From contig JAECUM010093656.1 of assembly GCA_016617855.1 (NCBI GenBank), positions 62,001-126,000 on the forward strand: a stretch of DNA of 64,000 nt. The letters run 5' to 3'. The DNA comes from Megalonaias nervosa. Taxonomy: Eukaryota > Mollusca > Bivalvia > Unionida > Unionidae. Below are positions 14,138 through 29,100 of the stretch, in pieces. Below the pieces are notes generated by a model. The model saw nothing but the letters and a program-made list of their open reading frames with translations. It made no database searches and was not told where the DNA came from. Every line of letters begins with the position of its first letter. The stretch's first letter is position 1. The translations under genes and the position numbers were made by a program.

Positions 14138-17100
14138 AATTTGGATTTACAAGTGGAGATAACAAGTGGAGATAACTACAAGTGGAGATAACTCCATGTG
14201 GAGACAAAACACAAGAGTACTATCAATGATGCATTATACAGCAGCCATGTGCTAAATAGTATAATTACAGTGAAACCCCGCTACAGCACATTTCGTTATA
14301 GCACAAATTCAGATATAAGATGATTGATGAATGGCTCCCAAAAATTCATACATTTGTTCGATCTAGAAAAAAAAATTTGTTTTTTTTTCAAAGTATGAAA
14401 ACTAAATTGTAAAAAGTTAATCATCATTTTAGGTAAGAGATCGTGTATGTTTTCGGATATAACACTTGTAGTGTGGCTCCCAAGATTTTACAATAATTTC
14501 ACCAATTTCTTGAAGATGTGCCAAGTTTTGTGACAGAATAAACAAGAGTTTGATTTATAATTTGGCAAAGCGTGATATATTCTTGAAGCTTTTAATATTC
14601 AAAAGAAACTTAAAACCCCAGGCAGGATTAAGACCACAGTTAAACAAATGCAGTTAGTTGAGAGTTAGCATTCAGAAGTCAAGCAAATAATGTGGTTGTT
14701 TAAAAAAGATTCTTACCCAAATTTATAGATAAATTAATTTACCCACCATTTTAAGGGAAAAGAATAATTTATTGATGTGCCTGCTAAATCAATCATCATA
14801 CATGCCTCAGAAACAAGTTTATTGATCAAATGGTCAGCAGTTTTGATTATTACCACACACGAAAACACAAATGTAAACACACCCCTTACATCTGAATTCT
14901 TTAATTTCTACCTTCAAATCATTCACATATAAATAGGAAACTGTCCTTTCCGTGTTAACACTGACTGGAGTGAAACCATTTAAGTTATATGGGTGTAGAG
15001 ATTGAGTAATATATTCAAACATTCTACTCTGCGTTTTGCTCTGCAGTGAAGCAAAGTCATGTTATAAAACAAATGTTTCAATGGATAGTGATTTTATTTT
15101 ATGTATTTTTCTTGCACTGTCCTTTAGAGAATGACTGAACATTTTTCAAGGAACTTTCTCAGAACCCACACAATGTGTTTACTCCCAAAAAACCCACACA
15201 ATGTGTTTACTCCCAAAAAACAGGGTTCAGGCTGTTTACATGTGCACACCTGTTGAATTCTCAGCACATGAGCATTGCAGGTCAATACCTTTGACCTTCT
15301 GCATGAATTTTCAGCTCAAGTACATGTACTATTCAAGCCTAAATACAATTTTCTTTTTAGAAATTCTCTATGTTTGAATTACGCATTTTACTGTGGGCCA
15401 AAAATCAGGCCCTTTGGATATGTCCTGCAAATAGGAATATTGAGGAAAACAAAAAACACCCATTTGTGTGAATGTATTAGCAAGAAATTATATGTCAGGA
15501 AGCAAATGGACCAAGCAAATTTTTTTTATTATTATAGAAATTGTGCTACTTTATGCATATTTTTGAAGGAATTCCTATTATGGAAAAAAAACAGATTTGA
15601 CTGGTGAGTACAAATACTCAACTATTTATGCTCATATTATAGACTCCATGTACATAAATATTAAATATGTAATAACTGTTTAAAGTAATTCTTGTTTAAT
15701 ATGGAACAAGTTGATAGCTGCATCAATGAAGTCCATAGCATTGTGCCCACTTCTATCCCCCTACTAATTTGTGGGGGGTATGCACCATTTTCTACAGCTG
15801 ACTTGTTCGTCTATAGCACAATATGTTACATAACACAATATCATATTGTAGACCCAATCATTGTACTATATTGTGGTTCCACTGTATCAGACTTCTTGAA
15901 TGTAAAACCCTCTTTCATTTGTTGGAAACATGACCTATTTATTCAATCTGTAATCAAAAGATATTTTCCTGGTCTTGAATGCAAGTCATCCACAAAACAT
16001 TAGGGTAAAAGTCATAGAACTCAAGTTATTTTGTGGATAGTTTCTTTCTTCATTCAGTCTCTGCCATCTTGACTTTTGACCTATTGATCACAAATTTAAT
16101 GGTACATCATCTTGACTTTTGACCTATTGATTACAAATTTAATGGTATATCATCTTGACTTTTGACCTATTGATCACAAATTTAATGATACATCATCTTG
16201 ACTTTTGACCTATTGATCACAAATTTAATGGTACATCATCTTGACTTTTGACCTATTGATCACAAATTTAATGGTACATCATCTTGACTTTTGACCTATT
16301 GATCACAAATTTAATGGTACATTATTTGGTCACAAATGCAAGGCATCTACAAAGTTTCTTTACAGTCTGTGGTACAGGACTTGATTTGCAGAAACCGTTT
16401 TATTTTTGTCTGAGTCCCTCTAACGTTGACCTTAGGCCTACTGGCCCAAAATGGATAGATGCCTTGTTTGTATCAAGTGCAAGTCATCTACAAAAGTTTA
16501 GTCAACGAATGTGGTAGAAGACTTGAGTACTTTTGTGGATATCGTTTTTCCTTCTTTCAACTCCAATACCTGTGACCTTTTAACCCCAAAATGAATAGGC
16601 CTCTTCCTGGTCTTAAATGCAGGCCATTCATAAGGAACACAAAGTACTGTGCAGAAAGCATCTTCTTAGAGTAACTATGGCCTTGACCTTTGCAAAATCA
16701 AACAATGTCTTTCTTATCCCAAATACAAGCCATCTATAAAGTCTGAGCAAGGAACCTAATATCAAACTTACTATGTGGATATCAAACTTACTATGTGGAA
16801 ACAATTCTCCTCCTTTCAGTTCCTGTGACCTCAGCCTTTAATCATTGAGCCCAAAATCAAAATAGGATTTTACCTTGTCAAAAATGCAAGTGACTTACAA
16901 AGACTGGTAACAGTAGATGGAGTAGAACTTAAGGCATATAAATAAAGTAGATGGTGTAGAACTCAAGGCATATATATAGAGTAGCAATAAACAAACTCAC
17001 ATACTGACCACTGATAGAACCAAAATGTTGACTATGCGATGAAAAGCTCCAAAGATATGTCATTTGGGGTCAAAGAGTCTAGATTTAGATCTGAGGCCAT

Positions 17101-20100
17101 TTGGGGTAAAGAGAGTCTAGATTTAGAAGACTCAACAGTAAGAAGCTGATAACAAAAAAGTGCAAAGTTTAGCATGTCAGGTGCTATTCTGTATGTAGTT
17201 TAAATTAAGACCAAGTTTATATTTAGTGCGTGTGATTTATCTAATAAATTCAAATGATTATCTTGCTGAGCACAATACATTTTTTTACCTTAAGTTACAT
17301 CTGTCCCACAGCAAAATGATCAAGTTGCACAGAAGAAAATGTAATTTTGTGTATTGTAAATGTGTAAGATTTCTCAGTTGCATGGGTAAGAACCATAGCT
17401 AACAATCTAAAAATGTTGATATACTTACGTATCTCAGCAGAATGGGTACTTGGATAAGCTCTAGAGCTAAACCGCAGACCATGAAATACAAAACCCTGGT
17501 GAAAAGAGAAAATAAAATGTATTACATACGACATCACACAGTTGACCTAACTAATCATATTACATTTGACATCACACAGTTGACCTACCTAATGGTATTA
17601 CATCTGACATCACACAGTTGATGAACCTAATGGTATTACATCTGACATCACTCAGTTGACTTACCTAATGGTATTACATCTGATATCACTCAGTTGACTT
17701 ACCTAATGGTATTAACATCTGGCATTACACAGTTGACATACCTAAATGGTAATACCTCTGACATCATACAGTTGACCTAACTAATGGTATAATATCTGAC
17801 ATCACACAGGTGACCAAACTAAATGGTATTACATCTGACATCACACAGTTGACCTAACTAAATGGTATAACATCTGACATCACACAGGTGACCTAACTAA
17901 ATGGTATTACATCTGACATCACACAGGTGACCTAACTAAATGGTATTACATCTGACATCACATAGTTGACCTACCTAATGGTACTACATCTGACATCACA
18001 TAGTTGACCTACCTAATGGTATTAATGTCTGGCATTACACAGCTGACATACCTAAATGGTATTACACCTGACATCACACAGTTGACATACCCAATGGTAT
18101 AACATCCGACATCACACAGTTGACCTACCTAAACACAGGACCATACCACAAGTTGTTAATGAATGATGGACCATGCATTATGCATGATGCATACAGGACC
18201 ATACAAGTTGCTGATGGATGATGGACCATGCATTATGCATACAGGACCATACAAGTTGCTGATGGATGATGGACTATGCATTATATCTGATGCACACAAG
18301 ACCATACCAAAGTTGCTGATGAATGATGGACCATGAATTATATATGATGCACACAAGACCATACCACAAGTTGTTGATGGATGATGAACCATTCATTATG
18401 TCTGAAGCAAACAGGACCATACCAAAAGTTGTCGATGAATGATGGACCATGCATTATGCATCATGCACACAATACCATACCACAAGTTCTGGAGGGATGA
18501 TGGACCATGCATTATGCATGATACACACAGGACCTTACCACAAGTTGTTGGTAGATGATGGATGGTCAACTCAAGAAAACCCTGATCTGATAATTTAAAT
18601 GGCTTGCCAATGAATATCCTCACATTTGTTTTTATCATTTTTGCTCTCAACCCCTCCCAAGTGTGCACCAAAAACCAAATCCATTACATAAACAGTGCAA
18701 CCTCCAAAGCCAAACAACTGTACAGACCAAACATTTGGGTGATTTTATAGAGGTTACCTGTATAGAGAGGTTTCATTTTTTATAAGAATAGCCTTAATGG
18801 GACCAAATTGTTTTATATGTCTACAGAGAGTTCATTTGTATTCGAATAGCCTTAATGGGACCAGATTGTTTTGTCTGTCTGCAAAGGAGGTTGGGTTATA
18901 GAGAGGTCAGGATAGGAATGTCTGACTAACCAGTGGTCCTTCTGTATTGTGACTACAATGATAACGTTTGGTCCAAAAAAATTTACAAAGTGTCACTGTT
19001 ATGGAAATTTGTGTGCATTTGACTTCTGCCTCCCCACACCCCCATCAGGAATCCTGACAAAGTAGACAAAAATCTTACCATGTTGCAAATGGATATCATA
19101 CAGACAACTAATATCTCAAGTTTTGTGGATTTCCACTGTGTGGTTTAGGAAAAACTAAAGTAACAGACAGACAGATGGACAAACAGACAGAATATATGAT
19201 GCTTAAGAATGGGATTATGATTTTATGCCAAATAATGATGATATAAATTACAATGTAAAAATGACAAGATGAGAATGTTTCTTAAATACCTGTTAGATTT
19301 TACTTACAAAATCTGTGGCTATATAGAACTGATTAGGATCTGAGGGTAACAACTGCATGGATAATGCCCTCATACTTGTCTTCTGGAATCCATCTCTAAA
19401 ACAACATAAATATTGAGAACAACATGTCAATCTACTGGAAAATCAAACAATTCATCTTTTACAGAGGAAATGAAATATTTTTAATTAATCATAGTTGGTA
19501 TACATGTTTAAAAAAACTTTAACAGAGAACTTAAATACCACATTAACATTTAGAGATGCAATACGAACTTGTGTATCACATTAACATTTAGAGACACCAA
19601 CTTATGTACCACATTAGTATTTAGAGACACCAACTTATGTACCACATTAATATTTAGAGACACCAACTTATGTACCACGTTAATATTTAGAGACACCAAC
19701 TTATGTACCACGTTAATATTTAGAGACACCAACTTATGTACGACGTTAATATTTAGAGACACCAACTTACGTACCACGTTAATATTTAGAGACACCAACT
19801 TATGTACCACGTTAATATTTAGAGACACCAACTTATGTACCACGTTGATATTTAGAGACACCAACTTACGTACCACGTTAATATTTAGAGACACCAACTT
19901 ACGTACCACGTTAATATTTAGAGACACCAACTTACGTACCACATTAACATTTAGAGACACCAACTTACGTACCACGTTAACACTTAGAGACACCAACTTA
20001 TGTACCACGTTAAAATTTAGAGACACCAACATATGTACCACGTTAATATTTAGAGACACCAACTTATGTACCACGTTAATATTTAGAGACACCAACTTAC

Positions 20101-23100
20101 ATACCACATTAATATTCAGAGACACCAACTGTGTACCACATTAATATTTAAAGATACCAGCTTGTGTACCACATTAATATTTAGAGATACCAATTTGTGT
20201 ACCACATTAATATTTGGAGATACCCAATTGGGTTCCAGATTAACATTTAGAGACACTAACTTGTGTACCACATTAACATTCAGAGATACCAACTTATGTA
20301 CCACATTAACATTTAGAGACACCCAACTTATGTACCACGTTAACATTTAGAGATACCAACTTATGTATCACATTAATATTTAGAGATACCAATTTATGCA
20401 CCACATTAACATTTAGAGACACCAACTTATATACCACATTAATATTTAGAGACACCAACCTGTGTACCACATTAACATTTAGAGATGCAATAGTAACTTG
20501 TGTATCACATTAACATTTAGAGACACCAACTTATGTACCACCTTAACATTTAGAGATACCAACTTATGTACCACATTAATATTTAGAGATACCAACTTAT
20601 GTACCACATTAATATTTAGAGATACCAACTTATGTACCACATTAACATTTAGAGATATCAACTTATGTACCACATTAATATTTAGAGATACCAACTTATG
20701 TACCACATTAACATTTAGAGATACCAACTTATGTACCACATTAACATTTAGAGACACCAACTTATTTACCACATTAACATTTAGAGATACCAACTTATGT
20801 ACCACATTAACATTTAGAGATATCAACTTATGTCTTATATTACCATTTAGAGATACCAACTTATGTATCACATTAACATTTAAAGACTCCAACTTATGTC
20901 TCATATTACCATTTAGAGATACCAACTTACGTACCACATTAACATAGAGATACCAACTTATGCACCACATTAATATTTAGAGATATGTACTTATGTACCA
21001 CATTAATATTTAGAGACACCAACTTGTGTACCAAATTAATATTTAGAAACACCAACTTATGTACCATATTAATATTTAGAGACACCAACTTATGTACCAC
21101 ATTAACAATTAAAGATACCAACTTGTGTACCACATTAATATTTAGAGATACCAACTTGTGTACCACATTAATATTTAGAGATACCAACTTATGTACCACA
21201 TTAATATTTAGAGATACCAACTTATGTACCACATTAACATTTAGAGATATCAACTTATGTACCACATTAATATTTAGAGATACCAACTTATGTACCACAT
21301 TAACATTTAGAGATACCAACTTATGTACCACATTAACATTTAGAGACACCAACTTATGTACCACATTAACATTTAGAGATACCAACTTATGTACCACATT
21401 AACATTTAGAGATATCAACTTATGTCTTATATTACCATTTAGAGATACCAACTTATGTATCACATTAACATTTAAAGACTCCAACTTATGTCTCATATTA
21501 CCATTTAGAGATACCAACTTACGTACCACATTAACATAGAGATACCAACTTATGCACCACATTAATATTTAGAGATATGTACTTATGTACCACATTAATA
21601 TTTAGAGACACCAACTTGTGTACCAAATTAATATTTAGAAACACCAACTTATGTACCATATTAATATTTAGAGACACCAACTTATGTACCACATTAACAA
21701 TTAAAGATACCAACTTGTGTACCACATTAATATTTAGAGATACCAACTTGTGTACCACATTAATATTTAGAGATACCAACTTACATATCATATTAACATT
21801 TAGAGATACCAACTTATTTCTCACATTACCAATCAGAGATACCAACTTGTGTACCACATTAATATTTAGAGATACCAACTTATGTACCACATTAATATTT
21901 AGAGATACCAACTTGTGTACCATATTAACATTTAAAGACATCAACTTATGTGCCAAATAACATTTAGAGACATCAACTTATGTACCATATTAACATTTAG
22001 AGACATCAACATATGTACCACATTAATGTTTAGAGAAACTAACTTATGTACCACATTAATATTTAGAGAAACCAACTTATGTACCACATTAATATTTAGA
22101 GATACCAATCTTACATACCACATTAACATTTAGAGACAGCCAACTTATGTACCACATTAACATTTAGAGATACCAACTTATGTACCACATTAACATTTAG
22201 AGACACCAATTTATGTACCGCATTAGCATTTAGAGACACCAACTTATGTACCATATTAACATTTAAAGACACCAACTTATGTGCCAAATAACATTTAGAG
22301 GCATCAACTTATGTACCATATTAAGATTTAGAGATACCAACTTGTGTTACACATTAACATTTAGAGACACCAACTTATGTACCATATTAACATTTAGAGA
22401 TACCAACTTATGTACCATATCAGCATTCAAAGATACCAACTTGTTTACCATACCATGATTTAGTGAGACCAACTTATCCACCATACCATTATTTAGTGAG
22501 ACCAACTTATCTACCATACCAACATTCATTGAGACAAACTGATATACCATACCAACATTTAGTGAGACCAACTTATGTACCATATCAACATTTAGAGAGA
22601 CCAACATATGTACCATATAAAAATTTAGAGAGATAAAATTATGTACTACATTCACATTCAGAGATACCTTCTTATGTATCATTTTAACATTCAAAGATAC
22701 CAACTTGTTTACCATACCAAGATTTAGTGAGATCAACTGATATACCATGCCAACATTTAGTGAGATCAACTTATGTACCAATCAACAATTAGAGAGACCA
22801 ACTTATGTACCATATTAACATTCTGTTATGCATATTTAATTTGCATTGTTTGTTACTTTTTTTTATTCATTATATGCTATGGATAATTGTATTTGGGATT
22901 TGACCTCGTCCAAAATCAAGTTCATTTTCTGCCTGACCTTAATCAGTGATTTCAGTTTTGTAAACAACATGTTTATTTCAATATGAATCCATAACATTGG
23001 AAATCCCCTATGAAATGCTTGGTCTACTGTTGTCTACCACTTCTTATATTATAGTTTTAGTAACATACCTTCTAATTATAATGAAGATTTTATCTTGTAA

Positions 23101-26100
23101 ACATTTGGAACCTGTCAGATTGACATTTTCCATTAGGTAATAGTTTCTTTTAGAAAATGCTAATTGTGACGGGAGGTCAAGTAAAGGACTATATAATCTT
23201 GTCATCTAGAAATTATTTATTCATGCTGTAAGATCCTAGCTGAATCAGTTGTATTATTGTTGTGTCCAGTATTTCATTTGGGCTGGAATTTATTTATTCA
23301 AATCATTTAATTCAAGTTATTATTCTCTGGATAGTCAAAGTCCTCAAAAATAACATTCTTGGAAATACATTTATAGTGAACTTCAAATAAGGATATATTC
23401 TTGGATTGTATTATTGTGATCCAACAAGAAATTATTGGCACATCACTACAACACAGGCCATCACAGGCACATCAACACTTCCAGTATTGGATTTATTTTG
23501 AAATACCACTAAAGTTTATGAAGAACTTTATACCTTAAGACTTGTTTTAGAAATTCTGGGATTATGTGGTATTTAATTTGCAATACCGTAAGTTCTACAT
23601 TTTTCACATTCTGTTACAGGGAAATAAATTATTTGTTGAATTTTACAAAACTCTCTGGTTTGCACTCTTTTCTATTACAGAGATTAAAACCATAGAGTCA
23701 TAACTGAAAATTGGGGGCTCATCTGAGATACAAAATTCTCTAAAATATTTAAGAAAACTTTGTTTTTGAAATTTAAATTTAAACCTTGTTTTGGAATTTT
23801 CTAAATCCCAGGTATTTTTTCACATCTAGAAATCTATAATGAAGCTAACAAGCTTTTACAATGTCATATAATGTTATATTATTTAAAGCTTTATTTAAAA
23901 CTCTACCCAAGAACTGTTAGACTCCTTAAAAGAGGACACATTACTCCAGCTTGCCAGACAATATGATCTTTCTAGAGTGAAGGCTTCTTTAACAAAGCAG
24001 GAAATAAAAAATATTTTGGTCCAATATTTGCCAGAAAAAAAATGTATTGGATAAAAGTGCTTTTGATTTGTTTAGTGAGTCTCCATCTGGCTCTAACTTA
24101 CAAGTTATGGAATTGAAATTAAAATTAAAAAATGAAACATAGTTAAGAAAGCTTGAGATTCAGAAAGAAAGAAGAGAGACAAATGCAATTACAGAAAGAA
24201 AGGCAAATGCAATTAGATGAAGAAAGAGGAAAATGCAGTTGCAAAAAGAGGAGAGAGAGAGAAGATAGGCTAATGCAAATGCAAAAAAAGGAAAGAGAAT
24301 TATGCAGAAAGAGTAAAGGAAGAACAGGAATTTCAATTTAGATTAAAGGGCTTTGAGTTGGCAAGTGAAATGCATGTCCCCACTTTGCACACAAGTTCAG
24401 GTTTTGATGATACCAAGAATATTTGGATAGTGCCCCCTTTTAAAGAAAAAGAAGTAGATAAATATACGAAAATCTGAAATGGCCAAGAGAGCACTGGACT
24501 CTGTTAATGATGGAGTATACTTCCTTGAGGAATGAAAACTCCAAATCAGTTTAGTCAGTCAAACTGATTAAACAACACAAAGTGGACAGTCTTTGTAATG
24601 CCTTGTGTACATGTATGCTGACCAAGTCATCATAAAGTGCACAGTATACGTAATGTTCTGTGTACAAGCCTGCTGACCAAGTCCACACAAAGTGGACAGT
24701 ATGCATTTTTGATGCCTTGTGAACAAGCATTCTGATTATGTCCACACAAAGTGGACAGTATATGTAATGCTTTGTGTATAAGAATGCTGACCAAGTCCAC
24801 ACAAAGTAGACAGTATGTATTTGTGATGGTTTGTGTACAAGCATGCAGACCAAGTCCACAGAAAGTGGTCAGTATGCATTTGTGATGCCTTTTGTATCAG
24901 CATTCTGAATGCACACAAATTGTACACAGTATATGTAATGCTTTGTGTACAAGACTGCTGACCAAGTCCACAAAAAGTGGACAGTATGTATCTGTGACGC
25001 CTTTTGTACATGCGGACCAAGCATGAGTTGAAGTAGTACCTGACAACAGTTGGAATTTGGTGACAAGACCCCAGTTCAAGAGAAGAACACTCTCTTCTGA
25101 CTTCTGTCTCAGCAAGCTGAAGACATGTTAGCACTTTCTTGATAACATAAACCAAAAGATGTAATTATGTAGTTAACATCTTTCTATGGACAGAAGGGCT
25201 GATTTTACAAGTGTGTGAATGTACTCCTACAAAGAGCTTTGAAGAAGATTTTTTTAAACTGGGTATTTTTTTCCTACATGCTATACAGAACACAACTGAA
25301 TTTCTTACACATAATCCCAAATTTCACTTTCCCTAAATTACTAACCTGGCTGGACCATCCAGTGTAAGAGATGAACTCTTTAGAAGCTTCACTTGTCCTC
25401 CAGGGGCAAGGCCAAGGTCACTCTCTGATCCTGAGGGATCAGGGTGCATTATCTCTGCAACCACCTGAACCAGAAAATACAGTTTATGTTGAAGAATATC
25501 AATTAAGGGACTTAAGGTTTTACTGTTGCATAAATATATAGTAAACTGAGGCTATGACATCCTGAATGAAATAAGAAATTTATATATGTGAGTGACAACA
25601 CAATGGCTTTGCAATTATGTGGCCTGTGTTCAATCCCCAGTTTTGATCTATGCAAGGGTACACATTAAAGTGTGGTGATTTTCTTTGTGTTCCTTATTTA
25701 TCTCTCCATAATGATTCATTATGTAGTTGCATAAGCCATCCAGAACATGTCAATGACTTCAAACAACTTTTTGTGCTTAAAAGTAAGTGATTGCTGTAGC
25801 AGGGTTGATGGTAATTTGAAAGTAACAAGAAGTACAGGGAATTGTAACTATCACTTGTAATGGAGTTGGTGAATTCATATGCAATATTATTATTATGTTA
25901 GCTTTTAACATAACAAAAACTAAACACAACACTGTGTCCTGTATGAAAACCACACTACTATCACAAAGAACTGGCATTTCTTTTCAGGAACAAGTAAGTT
26001 TACATGTGCCGTAAACAGATTTATACTGTATTTCATACAACTTTAAGCCTCTTCCTCTAGCACAATCTTATGGCATATTTTATTGGTGATAATTATATTC

Positions 26101-29100
26101 ACTTTTGTGAAACACAAATATTCCCCCCCCCCCCAAAAAATAACCCTGCAAAAATAATTTCAAGTCCATAAAGTTTCTAAAAATTGGTAAATAATTCAAA
26201 ACTCTTTCTGTTAGCTTAAAACTAAAATCAAGCCAAATACAAAAAAAAATTACAAATGAAATTATTGAAATAGTACGAAAATCTTATCAGGTTAAGAAAG
26301 TATTATAAAAATATGCCTACTTTATTCCATTTATCTGTGTCAAGTGTTTTTTGTGTAATCATGCAAAGAAAATTCACAGAATGATAGTTGGACATTGAAC
26401 AAATTAAATCAAGATCTCTTCCACCCACCTCCCGCTCTGCTTCAAGCAAAAATGGTTGTTTTAATTTTTAAATTCTTTTATAAACTTTCACTAACAAGTT
26501 AACCTACCCAAAAGTGCAGCACTGCCATGTCTTCTGTGGAAACTAATTGGAAAGAGAGACCTGCTGATGAATCTAAAATGACAAGAAATAAAATTACTGT
26601 ATACTTGCAAAGACTTTGTGTCAAATGTGTCAAAACAAATATGTGGTCCCAAAAAACTCAGATAAACAAGTAAATAAGAATCATATAAATCAGACAGAGC
26701 AATGATGTGCCAAACAAAGCATTAGGGAGGAAAACAGTCAGGTGGGACAGAAAATGATCCAACGTAAGTGTTCCATGGTGGAACACTGAGTCCTCACACA
26801 TAATATAATCCAACAAGAGTGTTCCACAAAAGATAAACAGTCCTCACATACAGTATAATCCAACATGAGTGTTCCATAATGGAAAATACATTCCTCACAC
26901 ATACTATGATACAGAGTGAGTGAATATCTCACAAAATTTGGATGATCATACAGTCTCACTCCATGATTTCATTTTCTCACAGAATAACAAATTTGTTTTG
27001 TAAAGATTTTCCCCTGTGACATTATTTTGTATTTTAAACTGATTGACCTGTCATTATGAAATCAAGTGAGAGCTAAAAGCTAATACTGTGCAAGTTTGTT
27101 CATAATAATGAGAAACACTATAGACAGAATATAAGGAACATTTTAGTCATGTGACCATATGCAATACAATTCACACAAATAAACACAAAGATCATTTAAT
27201 CTTCATTTTGCATCTATGCGCATAGATGACTTCAAGACCCCCACCCCCTAACACATGGAATTATTAAAATCTCACAGACTATTTTGTCAGATTTTCACAC
27301 TATAAAGTCACAAGCATGAGTACAAACACATACATGAATGTAAAATCTGGGAGGTTTTTTTTTAGCTAAGTGTAAAATTTCGGACCACTCCTCAAGTGTG
27401 CATGAAAAAGTATAGTAAAACAAAACTGAAGCATTTCAGAAACATAATCACACTTACCATCACTTGAATCTGAGAACTGCTGGTCAGACTTGTTACTGGT
27501 GAAGAAAAAAAAAAAAAAGGAAAAATAAAAAAGGAATTTAAAGGCTGCTGAATCTGATGGCATATACTGATAAACTGACCTTCCAAATACCTACAAATAT
27601 TTACAACAAATTCTGATATAAGTTGTCCCTGCATTTTTGAGCAAATAAAAAAGTGGATGCATAAGAAAAATAATAAAAATGTAAAATTGTAAATAAAATT
27701 TAACCCAGTTTCCATTCGGTGTATGAAAAACATAAAAATGAGAGTCCCCTTTAAAGGGAATGATGTTGGTCTACTGATCAAAAAGAATTTCCAGGAATTC
27801 AAGATAAGACCATTTCATTTAACTACTGAGTGCTGAAACCTTCTTTGATATTTTGCATCAGTAACAAGTTTTTTCAAATTAGTTGTGGTCATAGACACAT
27901 CGGTACCAGTTTCATATAGCACCAACTAGACATCATAAGAATCCTTGTTGCAAAAACCCATGTTGATAGGACCATCCATCCAGGACAAGTTGCAATAACC
28001 AAGATTTTCATCATGGCCTCTATACTGGCAGATCTGAACACCCTTTTAATTTAGAACCAACTAGACACCATATGATGTTTTCTGGTGAAAACTCAACACT
28101 GATATGACTTTATGTTAAAGAGGAGTAGTGATAATAAGATTTTCAAGATGGCCACTGTGGTGGCCATATTGGTTTTAAAGATGGCCACTGTGGGGGTCAT
28201 ATTGGTTTTCAAGATGGCCACTGAGGTGACCTTATTGGTTTTCAGATCTGCACCTTTTACATTTAAGACCAAAGAGACATCTTAATAATTCCTAAAGTGA
28301 AAACCCGTTGTTAACATGACCATCCATCGAAGAGAAGTAGCAATAATGGGATTTTTTCAAAATGTCCACTGTTGTGACCATATCAGCTTTCTGAACAGCA
28401 CCATTTCACTGAGGACCATGGTAGAAATGTATATGCAAAGTTTAATAGAAATCCTGCAAATAATTTATGAGTAGCATTAACAAACTTCTGCTAATGGAAA
28501 GATGGACAACAGGCCTTCAGGTCTATAGCCAGTAGAGGTCAAAACAAACAACATGGAAATTGTTGATTTTAAGACAAAGGTCCAATGTATCAGCAAACTG
28601 ACTTTGTTTCAAACCATATTCATTATTGGACTTTAGCAACCATTAAAGATCATTAAAGTTCATTTTAAAACCTTTTATCATGGCAGAAATTTCTGTAGTT
28701 GTAAAAAGGGACAAAAAAGTAATATTATTATAAAGAAATAATGAACTCAACATCATGCAGCAAAGAATATCTGAAGCTTACAGTGCATTTAATAAACAAT
28801 GAGTTCAAGGTCATGTGGCAAAGAATACTGCATGCTTACAATTTAATAAATAACGACCTCAAGGTCAAGCTGCAAAAAATATTGCATGCTTACAGTATAG
28901 TTAATGAATAAAGCCCAAAGGTCATACGGCAAATATTATCTAAAGCATACAGTGTAGTTAATAAATAATGAAGAAAATGTTCAAATTAAGCAAATATCAT
29001 GAACAAGTGAAAACTTAACTAAGAAAAAGTAAAACCATAACATTTCATATTGTCTGTAGCATTGATACTGTATGTGCAGTATTCATAGCAGCATCTGATA

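Noticed and set aside
15275..15607. 110-codon plus-strand frame
   Set aside because: AT-rich sequence inside the possible pogo-like element; the residues show no recognisable domain or transposase motif.
19550..22130. Several 120-207-codon frames on both strands
   Set aside because: All fall in the 33-bp minisatellite and break where unit length changes.
24153..24341. Independent small Lys/Glu-rich coiled-coil gene
   Set aside because: It is the linker of the decayed retroelement Gag, flanked by other Gag-like pieces in different frames.
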